The notes beneath the pieces are model-generated. The model ran no database searches. It was not told the origin of the DNA and saw only the letters and a program-made list of their open reading frames with translations. Below, piece after piece: positions 10,795 through 22,261 of a DNA stretch of 64,000 nt. The number at the start of each line of letters is the position of its first letter. Positions within the stretch are counted from its first letter, which is position 1. Origin of the DNA: Impatiens glandulifera (lineage: Eukaryota; Streptophyta; Magnoliopsida; Ericales; Balsaminaceae). The stretch is from assembly GCF_907164915.1 (NCBI RefSeq), contig NC_061862.1:84430846-84494845 (forward strand), in the 5' to 3' direction. The translations under genes and the position numbers were made by a program.

Positions 10795-11740
10795 TACTTG
10801 ATGCAGCGGTGTGGGGGTGAAGTGGGAGAAGCGGGAGAAGACTATTGGAGTTTAAATTGTGTTATGAAGTCGGTTAAACAATACAGAGCGAAGTTAATCA
10901 ATGAGGAACAAGATCGATTTAATGCTTCTTCAGCTGAGAAAGTGGCAGTAGAATTGCTTTGGTTAGCGGAGAGAATGGCTGCTTGTGGATGTGTATAGAA
11001 AGTTGTGAGTAATTGGGGCTCGGCTACTCGTCTTGCTCGAATGGCTCTTTCTGTTCAACCTAGACTTCAAGGATCTCTTGTTAAGATATCTGGTAAGTTA
11101 TATAATTGATTTATAAACTCTAAATTTGAACCATATATATAGAAAAGGGCGGATCTATGTACAAGCCTACTCGGTCTATAGCCCTCGGATGTTCAAAATA
11201 TCTTCTATGTAAATGAAAATAACAATGAGAAATTCCGTCGTTATTGATAGTTTTTCATCGCTAAAAGAGATTAACGATAGTAAATTCGGTGTATTTTGTT
11301 TTCTTTCTTGATATTATTATTATTCTGGTCCGAGTAAGTTTTGAATCCTTGCTTTGTCCTCATATATGTAGCTTTCTTTTTAAAGCAAGTGAAAGATATG
11401 AAAGGGATATATGAAGATTAGAAGGATAAATTGAATGAAAGTAAGATGAGGATGTTAATATCGTGTTTTCCATTACTATGTCGAGCAAGTAATCGTACTG
11501 ATTCTCCGATTCTGAGTGTGAATGAAAGAATGGAGGTGGAGAGATCATTGGAAGAGATGATTGAGAAATTGGAAGGTGAAGATGAACCAGAGAAGGTTCT
11601 TTCTCTTTAGCTTCATTACTTTACTATTGTCCTTCCTGTGATTGGCCGGATCTTTACTCTTGTTATATTCGTTGGTGCCATGCATCCCGTAATTCACTCC
11701 TCATTGTACGCACTACCGCCGCCATCCCGATGAAAATCAA
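10795..11740 (+). pseudogene. Two-exon fragment of a nuclear plant gene (C-terminal region, possibly BTB/POZ family)
   Basis: Exon A (10795-11092) reads about 100 codons, including VAVELLWLAERMAACGCV, then a TAG at 10996-10998, then KVVSNWGSATRLARMALS and QPRLQGSLVKIS, ending at a GT donor at 11093. An intron of about 280 bp ends TATGTAG at 11371. Exon B continues in phase with AFFLKQVKDMKGIYED, another stop, then MLISCFPLLCRASNRTDSP and EKVLSL-stop-LHYFT. After a frameshift it reads YYCPSCDWPDLYSCYIRW. Splice sites are kept, so this is a genomic fragment and not a retrocopy. I tentatively recall this C-terminal pattern from plant BTB/POZ-domain proteins (At1g63850-like), but the BTB domain itself is absent. 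Three nonsense changes and one frameshift mark it as dead. Confidence 0.6.
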
Positions 11741-12009
11741 AAATTTATTATCAATGTACAATTTCTATGTCTTTTTATTACAATTGTCTTACTAAATGTA
11801 ATTGTAATATTATATTATTTAAATAGTAACAATTAAAATGAGGTTTATATTATTGAGTAGGTTAGAATGGAGTTCATAATGAGGGTCATTCATTTTATAT
11901 AAAAATAAAAAGTCTTTTGTTATTTTAATATAAAAGAAGTTTCTTTAGCTTGTTTTAAAAATTGTTTTGATGGGTTAATTTAGTTAATGAATATTTGAAA
12001 ATGGTTTAA
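11741..12009. other. AT-rich spacer
   Basis: No feature recognised. Confidence 0.5.
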
Positions 12010-12475
12010 ATTAGGGATAACAATTTGGGTCATTTTTATATTGACGGGTTTGAGTTGAAAGGTTAACGGGTTGAACGATACTAACATTAACCTGACCTGT
12101 TTAATAATTTGGGTCAAAATCTCTAACCTGTTTAGTTGTGATTGAACGATGTAATTAATTCATATATATCTCTGCTTCAAATTAAAATAACATCAGCAAA
12201 AAAAAATGAAGTTTAATTACAAATCCGTTTATAAAAAAAAATACTTAAGAAAATGAGTGAGTTAATAGAAAAAAATAACACAAAACTCAAAAAAAAAACT
12301 TGTAAACGGATTATCAGGTCTACTTTAGGTCGTTTCAGGTCGACTCGATTTTGACATATTTATTAATTAAGTTAAAAAGTCAATATTATTTTAACTCGAA
12401 CAGAAAAAATACATGATCCTAACCTGATTTTTCGTGTTCAGTCCGGGTCGTGTTTTCGTGTCAAGTCCAAAATTG
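12010..12475. mobile_element. Decayed MITE-like repeat
   Basis: The left part carries TAGGGATAACAATTTGGGTC and repeated GGGTT/AACGGGTTGAAC motifs. The right part carries inverted-type GGTCGTGTTTTCGTGTCAAG and CCAAAATTGCAGAC. The two ends are roughly complementary (AATTTGGGTC versus GGACTTGACACG in reverse), as in the plant MITE family with TAGGGATGGCAA-like ends. No target duplication could be identified. Confidence 0.35.
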
Positions 12476-13139
12476 CAGACCATAGTTTAAATGAGTCATA
12501 AATATTTCAAACTATAAATGCTTATTGTTGTTGTACATGAGTGATCACCCCCTGCACGTCTCGGCATCTGGTGAACTTTTGGCTGCTAGCTCCAACCGAT
12601 ACGAGACGTTTCCTACACGTCTCTCGATTGTAAACGGTCTCTCGCATCTACGCACAAGCCCCTTGAGCACATATCACAAAGACTTCAGTTGTTGTGGGGT
12701 AGCTTCCCTCTTCCTTGGTCCTCTTCCTTGACTATACGCCCCTTCAGATTTGCCCCTTTCTTCATTTTCTTGGTAACTTTCTCCAAAGATGCCCGAGCAC
12801 TATCTACTTCACCTTCTACGGATTTGGCGAGAGCGAAGATGAAATGACTTTGGCCAACGTAACATGTGGCCAAACCTTGTGGAGATTATGGTTGTTTGGT
12901 GTCTTTAGCCTTGAGCCCCTCGAAGGCCTTCCCGCACGCTCTCTTGACTCCCTTGGGTACATCCCCTAGAACCGTCCCCATCTTCTACCCTAGTAAAAGT
13001 GGAAAATGTACATTTATCACATTTGCGACCTCGACTAAATCTCATCGTCGAGAACATGCACATTCTCTCTATTTTTCTCCTTGTTGGTATCACTCTAGTT
13101 TTCTCGTGATCTAGAATGATTAATGAATCAGACTAAGAA

Positions 13140-14796
13140 ATTATACAAGCTTATACCTGATCGAACCATTTTAGTCCCAACACTATATCGTAGTCTTCTA
13201 TAGGGACTAAGGTAAACGAGACTGTCCCATTCTAATTTTCGATCCTGGTGTGCACTTTCTTAGCCTCTCCGGCCACTAGTTTGGCTACATTAAAGGACAT
13301 GATCATTCCTCTCATTGGGTTGATTTAAAGACCCAACGCCTTGGTCACTCCTTCACACATGAAGTTGTGAGAAACCCTATATCTACTAGTGCCTTGATGT
13401 TCCTTCCCCCGATCAAAGCTTCCACAAACATCGAGCCCCTCATTGTTCCCTTGATTGGCTCCGCATCACTAGTCTTTACAATATTGAGTAGTCTCAAAGA
13501 TCTCACTCTAGTCTCTTCCTCTTCCTCAGAAGACTTGGTTCCTTTAACTACTACAACTTTTTCCCCTTGAACGGACACATAAACTTTATGTGATTATGAG
13601 CACCACAAATATGACACACTCTTGGCTTACCCGCTTCATCGACTTGCCTCCCTGAATTATATTGTGCATTCCCCTTCCTTGGTGGGTGGTCTCCCCCACC
13701 TTTCTCCTTGTCATGTGGGAGGTCTCCCCCACCATTCTCCTCATCAACTCGGATGAGCTTCGGTCTGTCCATAGACACCTTAAGCTCGATCAGTCTCTCC
13801 ATAACTACAATTGCCTTAGAGACACTATGCATCTTGGCCCTTTATAACTCTAACAGTGCTAGATCTTTAAGACATTCACAAACACGAATAAAGCCTCATA
13901 TTCCATTAGACTAGGTAACTCGAGCATCAAATCTTGGAACTCCTTCACATACTCCTTGATGGTCCTATTATGCACAAGTTGACTCAACCTCTTTCTAACC
14001 TCAAACTATGCATTCTTTGAGAAGAATTGGCGCTTGAACTCAGACTTGAAGTTTTCCCACGTCTACATTCGCAATGTGCCTCGTTCAATATTTGTTTCAC
14101 GCCTCCTTCACTATTGTAGTGCCATCTCTTGTAGGAAGAAAAATGTTTTTTTTTCAACTTGGTACGATCATCTAGTATGTTTGATGCCCAAAAATACCTC
14201 TTCATGTTCCAAAGAAAGTCCTCCACTTCCCTTGCACTCCTCGAGCCTTTGAATGGAGTTGGCTTGGGAACATCCATCCGATGAGGTGCCGCACCTCTAA
14301 GTTCCCCTCAATTTCTCCCAATCTGACCTTCCATCGATTCTAGCCTCTCCATGATCTCCCTCTAAAGAGTGTCGACCATCGCATTGATTTCTACTCGGAT
14401 TGTCTCGAGCACTTCCTTTTGGATATCATTAACCTCCCCTCGAACCAATCCCCACACTTCGTTGTGAATGCTACAATTCGAATTGTTAATTATCCCCATG
14501 ACCTCATTCTCCAACTTTTCGCCTGCCTCATCCAACATTGTCATCTTATCGGCCACCGCGTTAAACACTTCAAGAGCCTCCTAGTGCTCGCACATGCCTT
14601 CCTCAAGCCGGGTCACCCGCACTTCCATGCCGACACTCCTCTCGACAGACTTGTCCCTCTTGGACATCTTGTCCTTCTGTTCATCGGTCGAAACCCTTGT
14701 GAATTTGGAGTCTAAATACATCTCTTCTTGGCATAATCTTCTTTCAAATGCGGAAGCACAAACGTGGATACGATACCACTTTCGCTCTGATACCAC
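13140..14796 (-). pseudogene. gypsy gag and 5' protease, decayed
   Basis: On the minus strand, pieces appear in the expected order. A helical N-terminal segment lies at 14796-14362. The retrotransposon gag core, around FKGSRSAREVEDFLWNMKRY, is near 14277-14150. A CCHC zinc knuckle (CHICGAHNHIKFMC, pattern CX2CX4HX4C) is near 13625-13585. The start of an aspartic protease follows (MFVEALIGGRNIKALVDIGF near 13430-13380, where a working enzyme would have D-T/S-G), then YDIVLGLKWFDQ near 13195-13160. Pieces lie in different frames with stops between them. Gag would form the virus-like particle and bind RNA through the knuckle. Confidence 0.75.
14784..14795 (-). other. Primer-binding site complementary to initiator tRNA-Met
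   Basis: The minus strand reads TGGTATCAGAGC, the standard plant tRNA-Met primer site, two bases inside the LTR. Confidence 0.9.
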
Positions 14797-14797
14797 T

Positions 14798-15438
14798 TGT
14801 CACAAGCAAAAAATCACTCACCGAATATTTTCTCGACCCGCGCGACACTAATCTAGATTTCCACAATACTAGCTAGTCAGCCTTTCTAAAGATGCAAGAA
14901 GATTGAACACTTTAAGAGAGAAAAAGCTTGAAGAATATCTTGTTTATTACAAGTATGAGGTACAAGATTGTGATGTGTGAAGTATGATTGGTTTATGGCC
15001 AAGACTTGTTTATATATAAGCGGAGATATCATTCTAGATCCTCCTTAACCAAAGTTATTCTAGACACTTCTATAACCTATCCTAGACTCATGAATTCCTA
15101 GAGATTTCTACTAACTACTTACCCTTGAGAACTCCTAGAGAATTCTAGAGAGTTCTCCTATTTAAACCCTTTAGGAACTCTTAGAGAGTTCTAAAGAGTT
15201 CCATGACTCTACTTACAAAAAGGAACTCCAAGAGAAATCTAAAGAGTTCCATAACCTACTTAATATTTAAGAACTCCTAGAAAATTCTAGAGGGTTCTAT
15301 AACCTTACATATACTTTAGGAAGTCCTAGAAAATTCTAAAGAGTTAAATGATAGCAAAAAGCCTAGCATAATTTGGAATCTTCTAGGATGTACATCTTGT
15401 GGGCTTGACATCGCACCCCATGTGAATGGGCCATGACA
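14798..15438 (-). repeat. LTR of the gypsy fragment, 641 bp, with an internal tandem repeat
   Basis: On the minus strand it starts TGTCATGGCC and ends CTTGTGACA, with the 5-bp inversion TGTCA/TGACA. Between about 15030 and 15350 an imperfect unit of roughly 60-65 bp containing AACTC(C/T)TAGAGAATTCTAGAGAGTTC-like blocks repeats about five times. A TATATAAAC promoter-like box lies on the minus strand near 15010-15018. The partner LTR is missing. Confidence 0.7.
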
Positions 15439-15523
15439 TACCGTACATCAAAAAGAAAAATAAAAAAATTATCATATAATCATAATCAATCAACTATATA
15501 ATAATCCTTCTACTAACTCACTT

Positions 15524-16000
15524 ATGTCGACGCACATATTTCTTATTATTCAAACAACTTCTATTTACCGACTTTTATTAACTCACTTCGGTCAACCAAC
15601 ATTTTATTTTTACTTACTTACCCACTCACTTTCGTCAATCAACTTATTCCTTATTACCCAACTATCTCCTCTTTACCAACCTCAACTCACTTCTGTCAAC
15701 CAATATATTTCTTATTACCCAACCATCTCCTTTTTACCAACCTCAACTCACTTCCATCAATCAACATATTCCTTATTACCCAACAATCTCATCTTTACCG
15801 ACCTTTATCAATTCACTTTGGTCAAATTATTCTCACCCACTTACCAACTCACTTCTGTTAACCAACATATTTCTTATTACCCAACCATCCTCTTTACCGA
15901 CCTTTATCAACTCACTTCGGTCACTAAAATATTCCTTATTATCCAATCATCTCATGTTTACCAACCTTTATCAACTCACTTCCGTAAACCAACATATAAT
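15524..16000. repeat. Minisatellite, unit about 60-66 bp, about seven copies
   Basis: The unit is of the type TTCTTATTACCCAACCATCTC + CTCTTTACCGACC + TTTATCAACTCACTTCGGTC + AACCAACATA. It recurs from about 15535 to 15998 with point changes and small indels. A 166-codon open frame across it on the + strand is repeat translation, with no conserved domain. Confidence 0.8.
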
Positions 16001-16026
16001 GTATTCCCTTTTTATAATTATTAAAA

Positions 16027-16134
16027 ATTTGCACCGGGTGAGATTAAAACCCTCGATCTTTATTACGCATAATGAACACCTAAATCATTATACCACTTAA
16101 GATTGTTGATCATTATACCACTTAAGATTGTTGA
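16027..16134 (-). mobile_element. tRNA-derived SINE-like element
   Basis: On the minus strand: AAGTGGTATAATGATTTAGG (box A-like), then about 30 bp later GAGGGTTTTAATCTCACCC (box B-like, degenerate from GGTTCGAATCC). A 25-bp segment ATCATTATACCACTTAAGAT... is tandemly duplicated at 16085-16134. Confidence 0.5.
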
Positions 16135-16140
16135 TTTTTT

Positions 16141-17297
16141 TTTATAATTTTATTTATGAATATATAATTGATATGAGTATATATATATGAAATTTTATAT
16201 ATATATATATATATAATTATGAGAAATATATATATATATAAATTATTTAAACGAATTAAAATATTATTAGTTTAGTTGTTTAAAATATTGAAGTTATATT
16301 GTTAGAAATGTGATATGTTCATCAATTTTAATGTTGAATTTAAAATTTAAATTATTCTTAACTTAGTTAGTTAAAATATTGAACTTATATTGTGAGGTTG
16401 CAAGTTTAAAATTTGTGTATATCACATTTTTAATTTAAATTTTCAAGTTTATGGGCGGGCGAATCAAACCACGATTCGACTCAAGTATATTCATTTACTA
16501 TTACATACATATCCAAATTAATCGCATCTCTCAATCTAGGAATCCAGACGCTTTGAAATTAAACATTATTATATATTAGTAGAATGACATGGGTGGGATG
16601 ATAATTAAATATTAAGATAAAATTTTGAATAATATCTGAATGTATATTTCTTTTGTAAGTTGAAATTAATCCGAGTAAATGTTTTTAATTAAATATAATA
16701 TAATTAATTATTATTTATTTTAATTTGAGTTATTTATATTATTGAAAATAAGTTTTTAAAATTTTAATAAATATAAGAGAATAAATTATTGAGGGGGATA
16801 TATAATTTAAATGCATTTATAGTGGCATGTACAATAATTTATGAAAAAAATATATATAATAATAAAAAAAAATTAATGATATAAATTATTAAGTGTCTTT
16901 TTAAAATAAAACTTGAAGAAATAAAAGTTATTAAATGCATTGGTGATATTTATAATTTAAAATATAAGAGAAAAAATGATACGCGTCATATTTATAATGT
17001 CATATGTAAATGTTATTGGTATTGCTTATTGAGCGACGATTCAATTTATTGAATTTATAAAAAAACTAAAATTTATCATTTAATTTGCTTATAATTTTTT
17101 TAACCACCTATATTCTCGTTTAAAGACAAAAAAAAAATATGACAAAAATATTATTTTAATTCAACATATTCACTTGTGAATGTAACACTTTTAAATTAAA
17201 AAATTAAATTTTATTATATATATATATATATTATTAATATTTGTTTCTTTTTTTAATTAATTTTATGCTCTCCCATCTTTTTAATATATTTATATAA

Positions 17298-17336
<39 letters not shown>

Positions 17337-17340
17337 TATT

Positions 17341-17387
<47 letters not shown>

Positions 17388-18837
17388 TTGATTGATTTTA
17401 TATATATAGAGTATGAGGGATAATGTTTTTTTTTATAAAATTAAAGATTATATAGATTATTTAATTTATTGTTTCATTATATATATAGATTGTTATCATT
17501 AAATGAGTTATAACTTTAAATTGTATTATTGGACTTGAATTATTATAATTTTAATCCATTGAAATTTTATCTCAATTAAATAAACGAGAATCTTCTACTT
17601 TAACATAATATTTTCTTTTTATTAATTAGTTTATCACACATATAAAACAAAATAACAATTTCATCACTTTTCTAATTTTTTTCTAACTATTTTCAAACAA
17701 CATTTGCAAGATTAAAACGTGTTTATAATAACAAATCCTCAATTTTAAGTATAAATATATCAAAATTGATAGCACGTACATAAATTTGGGCTATATAATT
17801 AAAAAATTTCAAAAAAAATAATTATTTTTTAATATTTTAAAGGCGTTTTCAATTTTTTGAATTTTTAAAAATAATTTAGAGCTTTTAAATGTTAAAAATA
17901 TTATAATCAAAAGAATCGATACAAACAGGTCCCTAAGCGGGCTGGATCGGGCACTAGGTGGACCTCCGGTTAAAGGGAAGCGGTTCAAGAGCGAGCTGGG
18001 GGCAGATCAGACGTAGTTTAGTCTAGGGTCAAGGCAGTTTACACTTTATGAACACGGAGCTAGACACGCGCGAGTGGACTGGACAAGGCACATGTGACTT
18101 GAACGCGATGACTGAGTTTTGGCCGAGTTAAGGTTTGTCCAGGAATGTTTTGGTCTTTTACTAGGAGCTTCGTCTACCCATTTAAAACTTGTTGGCAAGG
18201 TTCAAGAGATGTCATTCAATCGAGAAGGGTATCAATGGAGCTCCGGCATAAATAGTTTTAAGATCGAATAAGGAGTTTAATTTAAATTCTAAATTCACCA
18301 AAAGCTTCCTTCGAGTGTTTATAGTTAAAACTCAATGGACAAAACAAATTGGAAGTTTTGACAATTTCTAGAATTTAGATTTTTTAAACTTTTCTAAAAT
18401 TTTTAAATTTCTACAAACATGTAAGAAATCGACTAGGATTAGTCTTAAAAGGTTCTTAACATCATTTACAAATGATTGGAGCTTTTTGAATCATTATTTG
18501 TGAAATAAACGCTAAAAATAGAAACTCAATTTTTTATAATATTCAATTTAAAATAGGTGTTTTCGATTTAGGTCGATTGTTTCGAATTAACTTTGAAAGA
18601 AAACTCATAAACAATCTTATGATAATGTAATTTAAGAAATTGAAGAATCACACAGTATTAATGAACACATAAACTCAAATAATAAATTTGAGTGATTTAG
18701 ACTAGGCTTATTAGACAAAGTATTCATGTTAATATGACAGCCATTTTGCTTTATAAATCTCAATATTTGGTTTGCGAGTAATAATCTTAAATAAATCAGC
18801 ATGTATTTTTATTAGTGTGTCATGAGGAAGAAGACAA
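16141..18837. other. AT-rich DNA with TA tracts; one GC-richer block
   Basis: Long TA runs lie at 17302-17330 and 17348-17381, with smaller ones at about 16176-16240. A GC-richer block at about 17925-18250 (GGGCTGGATCGGGCACTAGG..., ACACGCGCGAGTGGAC...) looks like an old retrotransposon piece, but I cannot name it. No gene is recognised. A dispersed repeat at 16355-16600 is listed separately. Confidence 0.5.
16355..16600 (+). mobile_element. Dispersed SINE-like repeat, copy 1
   Basis: Shares a block with 63555-63770: TTCTTAACTTAGTTAGTTAAAATATT (box A-like TTAGTTGGTTAAA), a degenerate box B around AGGTTGCAAGTTTAAAAT, then CGATTCGACTCAAGTATATT and ACATATCCAAATTAATCGC. The two copies are about 47 kb apart in the same orientation. 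Confidence 0.5.
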
Positions 18838-19295
18838 AGCCATGCCAGCCAGGCCATGCCAGCCAGGCCATGCCAGTCAGGCCATGCCAGTCAGGCCATG
18901 CCAGTCAGGCCATGCCAGCCAGGCCATGCCAGCCAGGCCATGCCAGCCAGGCCATGCCAGCCAGGCCATGCCAGCCAGGCCAGGCAATGTCAGGCCAGGA
19001 AATGTCAAGCCAGGCCAGGCCAGGCTATGCCAGGCCATGCCAGGCCAGGCCATGCCATGCCATGCCAGGCCATGCCATGCCATGCCAGGCCATGCCATGC
19101 CAGGCCAGGCCATGCCAGGCCAGGCCAGGCCAGGCCATGCCATGCCAGGCCATGCCATGCCAGGCCAGGCCATGCCATGCCATGCCATGCCATGCCAGGC
19201 CAGGCCAGGCCATGCCAGGCCATGCCATGCCATGCCAGGCCAGGCCAGGCCATGCCATGCCAGGCCAGGCCAGGCCAGGCCATGCCATGCCAGGC
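18838..19295. repeat. GC-rich array of the pentamers GCCAT and GCCAG
   Basis: About 460 bp made almost only of GCCAT and GCCAG in irregular order, with a 14-bp variant (GCCAGCCAGGCCAT) repeated in the first 130 bp. Because the period is 5 and no pentamer combination gives a stop codon, all three forward frames and all reverse frames are open. The apparent 144-223 residue 'proteins' on both strands are therefore artefacts. The array stands out sharply from about 30% GC flanks. Confidence 0.95.
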
Positions 19296-19539
19296 CGCCA
19301 ACATTGGGCACGTTGGAGATGTTTTCGTCTGCATTCTATTGGTGTTGAGCGCTTGACATTAGCCTTCTATCTGTGTATGGGCTTCTGTTTGGCATTGCTG
19401 GCTATGCGCCTATGCTCCGTGTGGCCTCACATTTTTCTAATTTGGTCTTCTCTTCATTTTATTATTATTTGTAAAATGCACAAAATTAATTAATAGACTT
19501 AACATTTATTTTTACCTATTTATATAAAATTTTTTTTTT

Positions 19540-20150
19540 ATAAATTTTAGGAATTTATAAATAATTACTTTGAGATTTAAATGGATACTTTGTTTAATTT
19601 ATTGTTTAAACCTTATACAATACTTTTCTAAATAATTATTTATTTTATTTTACCATTTAAATTTTGATTAATTTGGGAGAAATGGATAAAACATTTTTCG
19701 GATATAGTTATTTAATTTGTTTTAGCCTTTTAATTTAATTTATTTGAATAAACGAATTTAATATTTTTCTTAAATAATTATTTAATTTATATTTTTCATT
19801 TAAATTAATTATTTTGGGATAAATGAATACAAAATTTTTCATAATTGATTATTTAATTTAATTTTTGTCTTTTAATTAATTATTTTTGAAAAATGAATAC
19901 AACAATTTCTCTATAGTTATTTAAATTAATTTAGAATTTTAAATTAATTATATTGAGATATATGAATACAACATTTTTCATAAATATTTATTTAATTTAT
20001 TGTTGACCTTTAAATTAATTATTTTGAGATAAATGAATATAAAATTTTCTCTAAATAATTATTTAATTCATTTTTAGTCTTTAAATTAATTATTTTGTGA
20101 TACATTAACACAATATTTTCTCTAAATAATTATTTATTTTATTTTAAACC
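19540..20150. repeat. AT-rich minisatellite, unit about 70 bp, about eight copies
   Basis: The unit is of the type TCTAAATAATTATTTAATTT + ATTTTTAGTCTTTAAATTAA + TTATTTTGAGATAAATGAAT + ACAACATTT. It repeats with many substitutions from about 19540 to 20150. Confidence 0.75.
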
Positions 20151-20569
20151 CATTTTTGAGTCTTATCATTATTGGAAAAAAATATTACCGACTCATGATT
20201 ATTTGAATATTTTCTATAAATTAAGTAAATTTTTAGTATCTATAGAATGCCCATTTGGATTCGAGTTTGGTTAAAACAGACTAGTTTTGGAAAAACGTGG
20301 ATTCGAGTTTGTTATAAACACACTGTATTTTACTTATTGCTACCGGTGTCCCGCAACTATCTTTGAATTAAAAACGGTATTTAGCATTTGCCTTAGCATT
20401 ATTTTGGAATTTCCCAACCACATTTGTAAGTACCGCTTAACATTGCAAATCGCTGGTTGCAAATTTAGTACTGGTGTTTACACTAACTATTTTAACATAA
20501 TCTCCACTAAATCCAGATTTATGGTAGAAAAATCCATTTTTTCTGAAACTATAACTGATTATGGTTAAA

Positions 20570-22260
20570 ATATATTTGCCATAAAATTTACAATATATAT
20601 TTTATTAATGAATTTAATATTTTGCAATAGAAATTTCAATAAGATAAGTTTATTTAACAATAAAAATATATTCAACATAAACTATAATAATGTATAAAAT
20701 TATGAACTGCAATATGTTTTACAATATCCAATATAACAAATATATGAAAATGAAGCAATATAATTTGCATCTTTCTGTTAAAAGTATATTCAACAAATAC
20801 TACAACATCTACACTATTTATATAAAAACGTACATTCAACAAAAAAAAAATGCATTAGCTTTTAAAATTATGTTACGCAATGCTCTTAGCAATAATATAT
20901 TAAATTTCTTACTACAATAATCTTCGCAATATCTATATTTATAATTTGTATAATCAATTACAAATATATGTGCAATTCGATTTGTATTATTTCATTTGAA
21001 ATTATATTTATATTACCCAAATTATATTTTTTTTTTGTATATTATAGCATTATAATTTGAATTATACATATTTGCAACTTTCTTTGCATTATCACAACTA
21101 CAATTATATTATTGATCAAAATGTAACTATTTCTGCAATTACATTATTCGCAAATTTGCATTAATATTAACAATAACCGATACAACTTCATTTTTATTAC
21201 TTGTAATGCACGAATTGCATAATTATAAATAATATATTTTCAAATTTTGCATTAAATTTGCATAGTTTTTGCAACCTTTAGTACATTATTTAAAAAATCA
21301 AATATTGTAATTCAATTGAATTCAATGAAACCTGTATATAAATAATAACCAAGACAAGCTTATATTCATCAATGATTCCTATATTAATTCTTAGTACACC
21401 AACATAAATTCATTACAAATTTGCAAAACACATATGCAAATTAAATTTACCAACTACTTATACATGTTCCATAAATACGACTAAAAATGTTAACAAAAAC
21501 ATGTCAAATTTTACACAAAATGACATTTCTAAATAGCTCTTAATTATGCTAGCTTCAATCAATCCATCTCCATTTCTACAAACCTGTATCAATTCAACAA
21601 AATGAGCAACTAGATTGACTAAGTAGTTTATATATTGAACAATATACAATTCTAATTTTCTTACAGCTTTTGAAGTCCAAGACCCATCACACCTATCATG
21701 GTGCATTCTCCAATAGCATTTGACAACATTATACAACTCATATATTGGTCATAAAACTAAACCACTTGAAAACATAAACATGAATTTAAATCACTTGGCA
21801 TTAAAAGAACTATATATTGAACATAAAACTTAATTTCTTGAAACTTACTAAATAAATTTCATAAAACACTAACCTATTAATTAGACAACATCAAAAAACT
21901 CATATATTGAATATAAAACTAAATCATTTGAAATCTTACTAAATAAATTTCATAAACACTAACCTATTAATTAGACAATATTAAACATGAAACTAAATCA
22001 CTTGACAACATTAAAAAACTCATATATTTAACATAAAACAAAATCACTTGAAAACTTACTAAATAAATTTTATAAAACACTAGCCTACAATTCAACCTTC
22101 TTAAATCTACCTATTAATTGTTCAAACCTATAATTCAACATACTTAAATCTTTATTATTATAACTATCATTAATAACATTATGATAATAGTATATGAATT
22201 GCATTTGAATATGAAATATATTACCAAATTAAAGATTGAATCACTAACCTTCTTCATCAA
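20570..22260. other. CACTA subterminal and 3' region
   Basis: TGCAAT, TGCATT and GCAATA motifs recur densely at 20570-21320. From 21770 to 22100 a unit of about 120 bp (CTCATATATTGAACATAAAA..., AATCACTTGAAAAC..., TTACTAAATAAATTT) repeats about three times. There is no gene. CACTA transposition proteins bind such subterminal repeats; that role here is inference. Confidence 0.45.
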
Positions 22261-22261
22261 C

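Larger units (their letters stand above)
12500..15438 (-). mobile_element. Truncated Ty3/gypsy retrotransposon: LTR, primer site, gag, start of protease
   Basis: Reading on the minus strand from 15438: an LTR (15438-14798), a primer-binding site (14795-14784), then gag and the first part of protease down to about 13150, after which similarity fades near 12500. The rest of pol and the other LTR are missing. Frames are broken throughout. Composition is GC-richer than the flanks. Confidence 0.75.

Noticed and set aside
15524..16024. 166-codon ORF with repeated LIIQ/THF phrases
   Set aside because: Spans a minisatellite; the frame stays open because units differ in length by multiples of three; no family.
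18815..19493. Several long ORFs (87-223 codons) on both strands over the GC-rich block
   Set aside because: They are forced by the pentamer repeat, which contains no stop codon in any frame; no domain or codon bias supports a protein.
20483..20512. Candidate left CACTA termini (CACTAACTATTTT at 20481 and CACTAAATCC at 20505)
   Set aside because: Beyond CACTAAAT they do not match the right end CACTAAATTTTTTTTGTC, and the preceding 3 bp (TTA, CTC) do not equal the TAT beyond the right end.
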